From NCBI RefSeq assembly GCF_001468465.1, contig NZ_LNSA01000021.1, positions 1 to 64,000 on the forward strand: 64,000 nt of DNA, read 5' to 3'. Position 1 is the stretch's first letter. Every line of letters begins with the position of its first letter. The position numbers were made by a program, and so were the translations under genes. The notes under the pieces are model-generated. The model ran no database searches. It was not told the origin of the DNA and saw only the letters and a program-made list of their open reading frames with translations. This DNA comes from Sphingopyxis sp. H115. Lineage in GTDB: Bacteria; Pseudomonadota; Alphaproteobacteria; Sphingomonadales; Sphingomonadaceae. Shown one piece after another: positions 16,340-24,313 of this stretch.

Positions 16340-18112
16340 ATGCCAATGTTATCGTCTATTGAGTGGGTAGCCCGCCACCGCCAAATTTACAAGACTATCT
16401 GTGCCGGTGAGTCCGTGAGCGAGCGACGCATAGTTGCCCTGCTTCGCGAGGGATGGGATTATTCTTCCGAAGTGGCCGGCGCATTCGACGAGTGGGGAAT
16501 GTTTCGCGCCCCTCACCTCGGCATCCTCGCCGGACTGCCTCGCGAAGCGTATCCCGGATCGCCCCTGCTCCACCCGGACATGAGCATATCGGAAATCGAG
16601 TCCGGTCTTTATCGCCAATGCAGGATCATGCCGGACGAGCCTGAGGAGCGGTCAATTCCATCATCGGCTGACTATGCCATCGACGACGATCCTGATAATG
16701 AGCCTGACAGGGAATGGATCTTTGAGGTTCTCATCGGTCACACGCCGCGAGATCTGGCGAGGCTCCTCCACTTTTATAATGGCGAGCAGCCACTTGTCGG
16801 CAAACTTCTGCTCGCCAAGGATTTCCGCGCCGCCTTCGCATTAGCGCCAGAATTGCGCACCCGAGCAGGGTGGCCCGACGAAGTCACCCGCTTCTGGCGG
16901 AAGCGCGACATGCGTCGTGTTCTGGCGCCAGCCAACGCACTCTCGGCTCATGCCGAACTCGCCCGACTGTCGATGAACGACAGAGCGATGTGTGCGATGT
17001 CCTATCGCGACGACGGCACTTTTATGACCATGCATCAGGGCATCGACAGCATCACGGTTGGACCAAATTCGGAGGCCTTCACGGCAAACGATGTTCAGAC
17101 TGACCGATTGCTCGAAATGATGCCTCTACAGACAACGGTCCTACTTCCGCCGACTCGCGTCTTCGCAGAGCGAGATTCCCTCATGGGCGGGGCCTGGTCG
17201 CTCGCCGCGGCGTCGCACCTGCCTCAAATCCTCCTCGAATGTGGAAATGAGCTGCCAGATATATTTCGGGGGACGAGTAAATTCGAGACCCGACTGACAC
17301 AAGATAATCTGCGAGCCCATCCAGCGGCATGGATCGAGAAGCATGGTAGCGAGGCGGCATGGGCCCAAAAACGACCTGCCGTGACGCTCTGGTCGCTCGA
17401 CCGGCAACAAAATGTGGCCGTCAATCTCATCGAAATAAGCCGCTTCTGCGAAGCTGCGTCGCTTCCGCTCTCCGGCGCACGAAATACGTCCTTTAGCTAC
17501 AGAACTTCGAAAAAGGATCTCGCAAACCTTATTAGAGCTTTGGCCCTGATGTGGCTGGTTGACGCCAAACCTGCAGCAGCGGTCCCAATCACCGAGGAAC
17601 TTCTGACGGGGCTTAAGGATCGAAATGGCCTCAAGACGGTCTTCGACGACGACATGTTGGACGATATTTGGAGGCGCAAGGACTTCGGGCGGCGCGCTTG
17701 CAAAACTGGACAGGAAAAGGCCGACAAGCGCCGAAGCCCCGGACAGCGCGGGTTCTCGGCCCAAGGGCATCCGCATCTATGGTATAGGGACGATGGTGAT
17801 GACGTCGGTCAGTATCGGAAACTTCAGCTGCAGGCGGTTGCCGAGAATCTGGGGCTCCAAAGCGGGCGCAGGGCATTTCCTCTCGGTTCCCCGGCTAGTG
17901 TAATCGGGCGTAGCCCATGGGAGCCCCATTTATCCGGGCGCCCAAATTTCAGCACAGGTCCTCGGCGACAAGGATGCTCCATGACGCTGGATATTGAGGC
18001 AGCCTATTGCGGTCGCGACCACGCCATGATGGTCACGGCGCACGCTACCGATCCGATGCATGAGTTTCTGACACGACCTTTGGCGTTCATCGATCATGCG
18101 GCACGTCGCTGA
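16340..18112 (+). CDS. hypothetical protein, 590 aa, third gene of operon
   Basis: Unknown. ATG 16340 has AGGAG about 9 nt upstream and follows the 94-aa gene by 46 bp. Residues ~1-100 include a short helical region with WDYSSEVAGAFDEWGMF; the middle contains a possible alpha/beta domain. There are no membrane helices. From about 17680 the predicted protein becomes hydrophilic and Arg/Gln-rich, and another frame is also open to 17903, so the C-terminal quarter may be wrong (frameshift) or simply diverged. It ends ~110 bp before a strong terminator. Confidence 0.55.
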   Translation: MPMLSSIEWVARHRQIYKTICAGESVSERRIVALLREGWDYSSEVAGAFDEWGMFRAPHLGILAGLPREAYPGSPLLHPDMSISEIESGLYRQCRIMPDEPEERSIPSSADYAIDDDPDNEPDREWIFEVLIGHTPRDLARLLHFYNGEQPLVGKLLLAKDFRAAFALAPELRTRAGWPDEVTRFWRKRDMRRVLAPANALSAHAELARLSMNDRAMCAMSYRDDGTFMTMHQGIDSITVGPNSEAFTANDVQTDRLLEMMPLQTTVLLPPTRVFAERDSLMGGAWSLAAASHLPQILLECGNELPDIFRGTSKFETRLTQDNLRAHPAAWIEKHGSEAAWAQKRPAVTLWSLDRQQNVAVNLIEISRFCEAASLPLSGARNTSFSYRTSKKDLANLIRALALMWLVDAKPAAAVPITEELLTGLKDRNGLKTVFDDDMLDDIWRRKDFGRRACKTGQEKADKRRSPGQRGFSAQGHPHLWYRDDGDDVGQYRKLQLQAVAENLGLQSGRRAFPLGSPASVIGRSPWEPHLSGRPNFSTGPRRQGCSMTLDIEAAYCGRDHAMMVTAHATDPMHEFLTRPLAFIDHAARR

Positions 18113-18447
18113 CTGCTGCATGATGTCGCACAGGTCGTTGTCCGCGCTGATGAATGAGCCCAATGATCGCTCGCGCCGCGGTAATTTTAAAAAACGGCGC
18201 TGAACACTCCGCTTGCCCGCGATCAAGAAAGGCCTCGCTTTTGAGCGAGGCCTTTCTGTTCTTTTGGTATGGCTACGCAAAAGAAGCTTGACCAGCCGGG
18301 AGGTCGCGGGCCGGTCATGCATTGATACGCATTTGGTTTTGGAAGTCAATACAGCTGATTTCGACCGCGTCGAACCTACGCCAACCGATCGAAGATGAAT
18401 TCAGCGGTTAAGCCATAAAGTCAATTTGATTATCAGCGACTTGGTCG
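18113..18447. other. non-coding stretch with terminator
   Basis: About 335 bp between the operon end and the leftward 79-aa gene. Apart from the hairpin at 18226-18262 nothing is recognised. Confidence 0.5.
18226..18262 (+). terminator. strong intrinsic terminator
   Basis: AGAAAGGCCTCGCT and AGCGAGGCCTTTCT form a perfect 14-bp stem with a 4-nt loop, followed by a T-rich stretch (GTTCTTTT). It would end the rightward 15398-18112 operon. Confidence 0.85.
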
Positions 18448-18687
18448 CTAACACCCGTTCGCTTGCGGCTTTATTTCCTCGGAAAACGAAATAGGTGAAA
18501 AATTGGTTTTAATCGATTGCACACCGCTTAACTGATTTGCAACCGCAGACCAAAATCCTGCTTCAACATATTCTCTAAGTTTCAGGCACTCGATCATCCG
18601 CACGGTGATCATCTTGACAGCGTCGTCGCCGTAGCGTCTTTCCGCCGCAAGCGCCTGTTCCCCAACATCCTCCAGATTCGGCTCCAT
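18448..18687 (-). CDS. hypothetical protein, 79 aa
   Basis: Short helical protein (AAERRYGDDAVKMITVRMIECLKLREYVEAGFW broken by loops), no signal or membrane segment. ATG 18687 has GGAG 8 nt upstream; GTG 18696 is an alternative. No family recognised. It lies alone and could be a small regulatory protein. Confidence 0.5.
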   Translation of the reverse strand: MEPNLEDVGEQALAAERRYGDDAVKMITVRMIECLKLREYVEAGFWSAVANQLSGVQSIKTNFSPISFSEEIKPQANGC

Positions 18688-19107
18688 CGTGCTCACTCCG
18701 ATGTGTCACCCGCAGTTCGCGTCTCATACTGCAAAATAGTAAACTTTCGTAGTCTTTTTGCGATCTGTAGGAGGGGCGAAGCTAAAAATGAGAGGGCGAC
18801 CGCACTAGCCTAGTGGTTACGCTTGCAACGTAGCTCAGCACTTTAAGAGAGTGGTCATGGTCTTATTTTCCATGGCGGTTACGGCAAATCGTTCGCGAAA
18901 CAGCTTGCCTGATCATCACTCTAATTCGATTTTTCGGCTGCACCCGTTGCACATTGCGTCTCACCGAAACCGAACATGAATTTCAATCCCGATGCTGACG
19001 TTCGCTGATGATGACGTAGGTGACACACAGCGATCACATCACCGCTTGCGCACCTGACGCCAGTGACCCTCCGCTTACGCGATTCCTAGCCGGGCCAAAA
19101 ACTGGGG
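18688..19107. other. non-coding stretch before recombinase genes
   Basis: About 420 bp without a convincing gene; it should hold the recombinase promoter. At 19062-19075 lies a copy of AGTGACCCTCCGCT, the arm of the candidate oriT repeat. A 60-codon ORF at 19020 (GTG start, low complexity) is not supported. Confidence 0.4.
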
Positions 19108-19296
19108 ATGCAGACAAAGCCATCCCGAGCGCGTCCCAGAACGCGACAGCACATCAAGACGAACGACGCGGTCCTTCCTCTTGTCAGTTACCACTTCGAT
19201 GATTCATGGTCGTCGATTCCGGCCGAGGCCGAACTCATTGATCGATGGTTCGGCATCGCGATCGCAGAGCTGTTTGGAGTAAGCCCGCATGAGTAA
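19108..19296 (+). CDS. small protein overlapping recombinase start, 62 aa
   Basis: The last ~40 residues (VLPLVSYHFDDSWSSIPAEA, then ELIDRWFGIAIAELFG) look like real protein, with Trp and acidic residues unlike chance ORFs. It overlaps the recombinase by 8 bp, so translation may be coupled. The basic N-terminus and weak ribosome-binding site leave the start uncertain. It could be an excisionase-like partner of the recombinase, which is inference only. Confidence 0.45.
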   Translation: MQTKPSRARPRTRQHIKTNDAVLPLVSYHFDDSWSSIPAEAELIDRWFGIAIAELFGVSPHE

Positions 19297-20932
19297 AGAT
19301 CATCAGGGAAAGCGGGTGGCTATCTATGCCCGTGTTTCCACGCGCAAGCAGGCGGACAATGAGCTGTCGATCACAGATCAGATCGATTGGGCCGAACGCT
19401 GGATCGCCGAACATGGTGCCTGCAAAGCCGCAACCTTCATCGACGCGGGCGCAAGCGCCACCAAGGATGGGCGAACCGAGTTTCAGGCGATGATAGCCCT
19501 CGCCATGGGCGACGACAGACCCGTCGATATCATCCTCGTTCATTCCTTATCGCGGCTATTCCGTAACGCGCTTCACTTCATGCAATACAAAGAGAAGCTT
19601 CGGCGACACAAAGTGCGGATCATTTCCATCACCCAGGCCTTCGGCGATGATCCCGCTGCGGATTTGTCCGTCGGCATGCTCGCGCTGTTCGATGAATATC
19701 ATAGCGCAGAAAACTCTAAGCACGTGAAGCGCACGATGCTGGCTAATGCTGTGAATGGCTTTTGGAACGGTCAGACACCGCCAATCGGCTACAAAACTGT
19801 CGCTGTCCCTCAAGCCAAGGGCAAAGACCGTAGAAGGCTCGTGATTGATCCCGAGACCCAGCATATCCCTCCCCTTGTCTTCGTGACTTACGTGCAGGGA
19901 TACAGGGGCCGACCAATTGGCATCACCAAGCTAGCCCAGCTCTTGAACGAAAGAGGTGAGCGTCTTCGGGGCAAGCCGTTTAACGTGTCCAACGTCCACG
20001 CCATTCTGTCCAACACCGCTTACATCGGCGTCGCATTCTATAATCAGCGCGACTCCCGCACGGGCGAAGCGCGTCCTGAGGACGAATGGGTGCCGATCCC
20101 GGTTCCTGCGCTGATCAGCGAAGAGCTGTTCTATGCCGCCAAGGCGCAGATGACTGCGCGCGATCCAAAGATGGGAGTTGCTGCGGTCAAGACCAACGGC
20201 AACCTTCTGACAGGCTCCGTCATCTGCGGGTGCGGGGGCGACGGCTGCGGGGGCGGCATGACGACGTCAACTGGCAAGAGTGGCCGATACCGCTACTATG
20301 CCTGCCATAAGCGCGCCGCGAGCGGCGCAACGGAATGTGCCGGTCGGCGCATTCGAATGGATACGCTCGACGGTCTGGTCGTGGACGCTGTTGCTGAACA
20401 TGTTCTCGGCCCCGACCGGCTCAAAGCGCTGTTATCCGCTTGGATCGATCGCAGCGAAGAAATTCAGGTCGGTCGCCGCGAAGGTCTGAAGCAGCTTCGT
20501 GCTCGCTTGACATTGCTAGACGGCGAAAGCGCCAACGTGATCAAGCTGGTTCGCTCCGGCCTTTACGCCCCCGACGATCCGCAAATCGCCGCCGAAATTG
20601 CCAACATAGCGGCGCAGAAGCGGGCGATCACCGTCGACATCAAAACCTTGGAACGGCAAATTGATGATGGTGAGCGTCGCATCACCCCCGAGATCGTGGA
20701 GAAATTCGGTTCCTTGATGCGGAATAAGCTGCGCGGCCAGGCCTCAGCAGCGCGAAGGGATTATATCCGTCTGCTCGTTGATCGCGTCGAAGTCGGACAT
20801 AGGGAAATCCGTATCTCCGGATCAAAAGCCGCTCTGTCGCGAGCTGCAATCGGCACTCCGCCGCACTTGGTGCCCAAAGCTGAACGGAAATGGTGCACCC
20901 GACTGGATTCGAACCAGTGGCCCCCAGATTAG
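19289..20932 (+). CDS. serine recombinase (large resolvase/integrase), 547 aa
   Basis: Site-specific recombinase that probably integrated this element. The N-terminal resolvase domain has the catalytic ARVST (Ser17), and LVHSLSRLFRN; then follow the recombinase domain (QTPPIGYKTV, NVSNVHAILSNTAYIGVAFYNQRD), a zinc ribbon (CGCGGDGCGGGMT then YYACHKRAASGATECAGRRI), and a coiled-coil C-terminus. The last nine codons (20906-20932) lie in chromosomal DNA beyond the shared 13 bp, and the TAG stop overlaps the anticodon of the tRNA-Arg gene on the other strand. In an excised circle the gene would instead read into 2315-2368. Confidence 0.92.
   Translation: MSKDHQGKRVAIYARVSTRKQADNELSITDQIDWAERWIAEHGACKAATFIDAGASATKDGRTEFQAMIALAMGDDRPVDIILVHSLSRLFRNALHFMQYKEKLRRHKVRIISITQAFGDDPAADLSVGMLALFDEYHSAENSKHVKRTMLANAVNGFWNGQTPPIGYKTVAVPQAKGKDRRRLVIDPETQHIPPLVFVTYVQGYRGRPIGITKLAQLLNERGERLRGKPFNVSNVHAILSNTAYIGVAFYNQRDSRTGEARPEDEWVPIPVPALISEELFYAAKAQMTARDPKMGVAAVKTNGNLLTGSVICGCGGDGCGGGMTTSTGKSGRYRYYACHKRAASGATECAGRRIRMDTLDGLVVDAVAEHVLGPDRLKALLSAWIDRSEEIQVGRREGLKQLRARLTLLDGESANVIKLVRSGLYAPDDPQIAAEIANIAAQKRAITVDIKTLERQIDDGERRITPEIVEKFGSLMRNKLRGQASAARRDYIRLLVDRVEVGHREIRISGSKAALSRAAIGTPPHLVPKAERKWCTRLDSNQWPPD
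20890..20902 (+). repeat. putative attR (13-bp direct repeat at tRNA 3' end)
   Basis: ATGGTGCACCCGA, identical to 2302-2314. It covers the CCA end and acceptor stem of the tRNA-Arg gene and falls inside the recombinase coding sequence. Confidence 0.65.
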
Positions 20933-20967
20933 GAATCTGATGCTCTATCCTGCTGAGCTACGGGTGC
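20891..20967 (-). tRNA. tRNA-Arg (anticodon CCT)
   Basis: Read on the minus strand the 77-nt gene has acceptor stem GCACCCG/CGGGTGC, D-arm AGCTCAGCAGGATAGAGC, anticodon loop TTCCTAA (anticodon CCT, reading AGG codons), T-loop GGTTCGAATCC, discriminator A and an encoded CCA. Its 3' end faces the mobile element and is part of the recombinase gene on the other strand. Confidence 0.97.
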
Positions 20968-21020
20968 GCCGCGGTTCGTGTAGCGGCGGGCGACGCACAG
21001 CGTCAATCGGCTCGATCAAT

Positions 21021-21170
21021 TTACGGACCGGCACGTCGGCGCGCGGCACGCACGGTCGCGCGCGCTCGGTTCTCGCGCTGCGCCAGCTCTTCGTATCGGC
21101 AAAGCGGAACGGGCTCGGGCACTGCGGGCTTCGGCGCCGGGGGTTCGTCCCGGCGGTCAGTTGATCGCAT
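21021..21170 (-). CDS. small basic protein after DUF1178 gene, 49 aa
   Basis: ATG 21170 overlaps the DUF1178 gene end by 14 bp. The product is Pro-rich then Arg-rich (EPPAPKPAVPEPVPLCRYEE, then LAQRENRARATVRAARRR), not what a random GC-rich frame gives. Probably a real short gene co-transcribed with grxC and the DUF1178 gene; function unknown. Confidence 0.45.
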   Translation of the reverse strand: MRSTDRRDEPPAPKPAVPEPVPLCRYEELAQRENRARATVRAARRRAGP

Positions 21171-21627
21171 CGGGGGGCGCGATCGGCACCAGCAGCGGCA
21201 TCGCCGCGATCCCGTCGTCGCGCAATCCCTGCGCTTCTTCGGGCGATGCCTGCCCATGGATCAGATCCTCGGCGACGCGGCCTTCGTGCATCGCCCTCGC
21301 GGCATCGGCAAAATCGCGGCCGACCCAGCGCGACCGCGGCAACATTTCGGCCTGTTTTGCCGCAATCTCGGCGATCACCTTGCGAACCAGTTCGGGCGAC
21401 GCCTCGCTGGCGGAGGGCGCCGCCGCCGGCGGGGTGGGAACGGCGGAGAGCTGGTTCGACTTGGCACCCACGCGCGGCGCCACCACCGCTTTGCGAACCT
21501 CGTCGTCGCCGCATACCGGGCAGGCGATCAGCCCGCGCCCCTGCTGTTCCGCAAAGCTGTCGCTGCTTGCAAACCAGGCTTCGAACCGGTGGCCGCCGGC
21601 GGCGCAGCAAAGGTCGAAGACGATCAA
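21157..21627 (-). CDS. DUF1178 family protein, 156 aa
   Basis: Begins MIVFDLCCAAGGHRFEAWFASS, the family's opening, followed by a CPVCG knuckle near residue 36 that with Cys7/Cys8 may bind zinc. The Pro/Ala-rich linker and the C-terminal MLPRSRWVGRDFADAARAMHEGR are family hallmarks. Function unknown. The start is adjacent to the grxC stop (1-nt gap), so both are in one leftward operon. Confidence 0.88.
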   Translation of the reverse strand: MIVFDLCCAAGGHRFEAWFASSDSFAEQQGRGLIACPVCGDDEVRKAVVAPRVGAKSNQLSAVPTPPAAAPSASEASPELVRKVIAEIAAKQAEMLPRSRWVGRDFADAARAMHEGRVAEDLIHGQASPEEAQGLRDDGIAAMPLLVPIAPPDAIN

Positions 21628-21628
21628 T

Positions 21629-21889
21629 TCAGCTGATTCCGAGCAGAGGATCGAGCCCGCCGCGCGCGTCGAGCGCCGCCATGTCGTCGCTGCCGCCGAT
21701 ATGTTTGTCGTCGATGAAAATCTGCGGAACGGTTCGCGAACCGCCGGCGCGTTCGACCATCGCGGCGAACCCGGCGCGGTCCATCGTCACGTCGATCTCG
21801 CGATATTCGACCCCCTTGCGGTCGAGCAGCGCCTTCGCGCGCGTGCAATATGGGCAAAGGAATTTGGTAAAAACTTCAATCTTGGCCAT
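21629..21889 (-). CDS. grxC: glutaredoxin 3
   Basis: An 86-aa dithiol glutaredoxin reducing disulfides with glutathione in the cytoplasm. The active site is CPYC at residues 12-15; RTVPQIFIDDKHIGGSDD holds the cis-Pro and glutathione-binding loop. It follows comF by 4 bp and precedes the DUF1178 gene, an order common in alphaproteobacteria. Confidence 0.95.
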   Translation of the reverse strand: MAKIEVFTKFLCPYCTRAKALLDRKGVEYREIDVTMDRAGFAAMVERAGGSRTVPQIFIDDKHIGGSDDMAALDARGGLDPLLGIS

Positions 21890-21893
21890 CTGG

Positions 21894-22757
21894 CTATCCT
21901 GTCATCGCTTGATCTCTCATATCGGAATCCAACGTCGCAAAGTCAAATATGTTGCCCGTCATCAGCGCGTCGGGAACGACCCGCGCCCAGGTCAGGGCCG
22001 AGACTCGCGCCGCGCCGCTGCGCCGCAAAACCCGCGCCGCCGCGCGCAAGGTCGCGCCGCTGGCATGGACATCGTCGATCAGCACGACATGTCTTCCTGC
22101 CGCACGCAATTTCGCGTCAGGCGCGAGCGCGAACGCCCCGGCCACAACGCGCTCGCGTTCCTTGCGGCCCTTCCCGCGCAGCGGCACCGTCGCGCGCGTG
22201 CGCAGGAGCAAATGATGGTCACGCGGCGTGTCCGCGATCCGCGCCAATTCATCGGCCATCAAGGCGGCCTGATTGAACCCGCGCGACCAGAGCCGCCAGC
22301 GATGGAGCGGGATCGGCACCAGCAGCATCTCCGCATCGTCGGCCAACGCCGCGAGGTGCCGGGCCATCAGCTGCGCCATCAACCGGGCGTGTCCGGTCCG
22401 CCGGCCGTATTTGAGCCGCAGCGCAACCGTCCGCGCAACCGCGCCATAGGCGACCGCCGCCGGGGCGCCCTCGAACGGCGGCGGGCTGGCAAGACATGCG
22501 CCGCACGCCATCGGGGCGCCGGGTAGCGCCGTGGGCAGCGGGATCGAGCAATGGGTGCAGGCGGGTCCGCCCATGAAATCGAGCGACGACCAGCACGCCA
22601 GGCAAAATTGCCGGTCCTCGCCGACGATCAGGCCGCAACCCGGACAGCGCGGCGGCAAGGCATAGTCGACGATCGCGCGCAACGCGCCGCGCGCACCATG
22701 AAGCAGCGGCCCCGCGGCCGCGGCGTTTTCTTCGGCTTCCCCCGTTGCCATCGCCAT
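21894..22757 (-). CDS. comF: ComF family phosphoribosyltransferase-like protein, ~287 aa
   Basis: Competence/ComFC-type protein. An N-terminal zinc finger is formed by CPGC, CLACW, CTHC and CGAC (residues ~40-95). The phosphoribosyltransferase fold follows, with PRPP-binding loop HVVLIDDVHASGATLRAA and the upstream VPIPLHRWRLWSRGFNQA typical of the family. Starts at 22775, 22757 or 22751 are possible; 22757 is a compromise. Likely linked to DNA uptake or recombination, though the biochemical role is unsettled. Divergent from the methyltransferase gene. Confidence 0.88.
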   Translation of the reverse strand: MAMATGEAEENAAAAGPLLHGARGALRAIVDYALPPRCPGCGLIVGEDRQFCLACWSSLDFMGGPACTHCSIPLPTALPGAPMACGACLASPPPFEGAPAAVAYGAVARTVALRLKYGRRTGHARLMAQLMARHLAALADDAEMLLVPIPLHRWRLWSRGFNQAALMADELARIADTPRDHHLLLRTRATVPLRGKGRKERERVVAGAFALAPDAKLRAAGRHVVLIDDVHASGATLRAAARVLRRSGAARVSALTWARVVPDALMTGNIFDFATLDSDMRDQAMTG

Positions 22758-22799
22758 CACCCGCTTGTGAAGCATCGCCGGGGACGGCACAAGCGGCGC

Positions 22800-23651
22800 A
22801 TGTCGCAGCCTCCCCGCCCGCTTTTTTCTTCCGCACGCCATCGCGCCCAGCGCGACCGTATGGCGCGCTTGTCCCCGTCGGCGAACTTCCTTGCGCCGAT
22901 CGTCGCCGAAACCCTGCTCGACCGCCTGACGATGGTGACGCGCGAATTTCCCCGCACCCTGTTGATCGGAGCGCATGACGCGGCGCTCGCCGACCATCTG
23001 CGCGGCACCGGCACCACCTTGACGATGATCGAGGCGGGTCCGCGCCTTGCCGCAACCCAGGGCGCGATGGCGGTCGAGGCCGACGCCCTCGACCTGCCCT
23101 TCGCCAGCTTCGACCTGATCGTCTGGCCCGGCGGACTCGACGGCATCAACGACGTGCCGGGCGCGCTCGTGCGCCTCCGCGCATTGCTGGCACCCGACGG
23201 GTTGCTCCTCGGGACGTTCGTCGGGGACGGAAGCCTTTCGAAACTGCGCCGCGCGGTCATGTCCGACGGGGTGCGGCCGGTCGCCCGCCTGCATCCCCAA
23301 ATCGACCTTGCGGCGATGGGCAATCTGCTCCAGCGCGTCGGCTTTGCGCTGCCCGTCGTCGATGTCGAGGCGTTGACGGTGCGATATGGCGACTGGTTCG
23401 CGCTGGTCCGCGACCTCCGCGCGACGGGGCTATCGAGCCGGCTCGATCCCGCGCCCCCGCCGCTGACCCGCGAAGAAGTCGCGCGCATCGCGGTCGCCTT
23501 CGGCGCGCAGGCCGATCCCGACGGGCGCACCGCCGAGATCTTTCGCCTCGTGCATTTCAGCGGCTGGGCGCCGCATCCCGACCAGCCGCAACCGGCTCGC
23601 CGCGGCAGCGGGTCGGCATCGCTCGCCGATGCATTAAAGCCGAAGAGCTAG
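22800..23651 (+). CDS. SAM-dependent methyltransferase, BioC/NDUFAF5-like, 283 aa
   Basis: Class I methyltransferase fold: RTLLIGAHDAALADHL gives a degenerate glycine-rich motif I, MIEAGPRL the acidic motif II, DLPFASFDLIVWPGGLDGIND motif IV, and ALLAPDGLLLGTF the post-IV strand. The N-terminal RHRAQRDRMARL and later LQRVGFALPVVDVEALTVRYGD match the bacterial relatives of NDUFAF5, which modifies an Arg of complex I, so that role is possible. It is divergent from comF and overlaps the convergent Nudix gene by 4 bp. Confidence 0.8.
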   Translation: MSQPPRPLFSSARHRAQRDRMARLSPSANFLAPIVAETLLDRLTMVTREFPRTLLIGAHDAALADHLRGTGTTLTMIEAGPRLAATQGAMAVEADALDLPFASFDLIVWPGGLDGINDVPGALVRLRALLAPDGLLLGTFVGDGSLSKLRRAVMSDGVRPVARLHPQIDLAAMGNLLQRVGFALPVVDVEALTVRYGDWFALVRDLRATGLSSRLDPAPPPLTREEVARIAVAFGAQADPDGRTAEIFRLVHFSGWAPHPDQPQPARRGSGSASLADALKPKS

Positions 23652-24076
23652 ACCAGCGCCTCGAGGAGGCCAATCAGCGGCTTGTCGGCGGGCGGCATGG
23701 CAAGCCCGTGCAGTTCCACCGGGCGCACCCAGCGCAGCGCGCTTGCATGTTGTGCGACTGGGGTTCCACGCCATTTGCGGCAAACATAGAGCAGCAGCAG
23801 CAGGTGCCGGTCGCCGAGCATGTCGCTCGCGAAGCAGGCGGGCGCAAGGCAGGCCTGGTCGACGTCGATCGCCAGTTCCTCGGCCAGTTCGCGGATCAGC
23901 GCCGCTTCGGGCGTCTCGTCCGCCTCGACCTTGCCGCCCGGAAACTCCCACAGCCCCGCCATCGACAGGCCCGCGGGACGCTGTTGCACAAGTAATCGTC
24001 CATCGCGGTCGACGAGCGCGGCGGCGACGACGACAAGGCTATTTTTTGGCGGTTTTCCGGGGCTGGACACGGACAA
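23648..24076 (-). CDS. Nudix hydrolase, MutT-like (8-oxo-dGTP diphosphatase), 142 aa
   Basis: Removes oxidised nucleotides by hydrolysing a pyrophosphate bond. The Nudix box GGKVEADETPEAALIRELAEEL (split here by residues ~47-69) is complete with all catalytic Glu, preceded by GLWEFPGGK as in MutT. Length is normal. It is convergent with the methyltransferase gene, sharing 4 bp. Confidence 0.9.
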   Translation of the reverse strand: MSVSSPGKPPKNSLVVVAAALVDRDGRLLVQQRPAGLSMAGLWEFPGGKVEADETPEAALIRELAEELAIDVDQACLAPACFASDMLGDRHLLLLLYVCRKWRGTPVAQHASALRWVRPVELHGLAMPPADKPLIGLLEALV

Positions 24077-24142
24077 ATTGTTAACCTTCCTATGCGAATA
24101 TGGGAACCCTCGGGAACTATAAATTCAGTCAGGGGTGGAACA

Positions 24143-24313
24143 ATGCGCAACATTTACAGGCTGATGCGGTCGACCAGGGCCGCCACAGCCGTCGAATATG
24201 GGCTGATACTGGCCCTCGTCTTTCTGGCGGCTGTGACCGCTGTCGGCAATGTGGCGAGTTCGACCGGCGGCATGTGGAACGATGTTTCGGACGCGGCCCA
24301 GAAGAATATGTAG
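24143..24313 (+). CDS. Flp/Fap-type IVb pilin, 56 aa
   Basis: Short prepilin: basic N-terminus then RAATAVEYGLILALVFLAAV, the class IVb cleavage region (with Glu at +5) and hydrophobic stalk. ATG 24143 has AGGGGTGGA upstream at good spacing. It is followed 150 bp later by a second pilin gene. No tad assembly genes are nearby. Confidence 0.88.
   Translation: MRNIYRLMRSTRAATAVEYGLILALVFLAAVTAVGNVASSTGGMWNDVSDAAQKNM

Larger units (their letters stand above)
2302..20902. mobile_element. Integrated mobilizable element (IME) at tRNA-Arg(CCT)
   Basis: The limits are set by a 13-bp direct repeat, ATGGTGCACCCGA, at 2302-2314 and 20890-20902. The right copy is the 3' terminus of the tRNA-Arg gene, including its encoded CCA. 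The left copy lies in a gene-free stretch just before the first cargo gene. Inside are a serine recombinase at the right end, a MobA/MobL relaxase, a restriction-modification system and other accessory genes. Base composition is more AT-rich and codon use more mixed than in flanking core genes, and several genes use TTG starts. No coupling protein or type IV secretion genes are present, so it would need helper functions for transfer. The limits are inference from the repeat. Confidence 0.7.

Noticed and set aside
22249..23055. 268-aa leftward ORF
   Set aside because: Overlaps comF and the methyltransferase in a third frame; no motifs.
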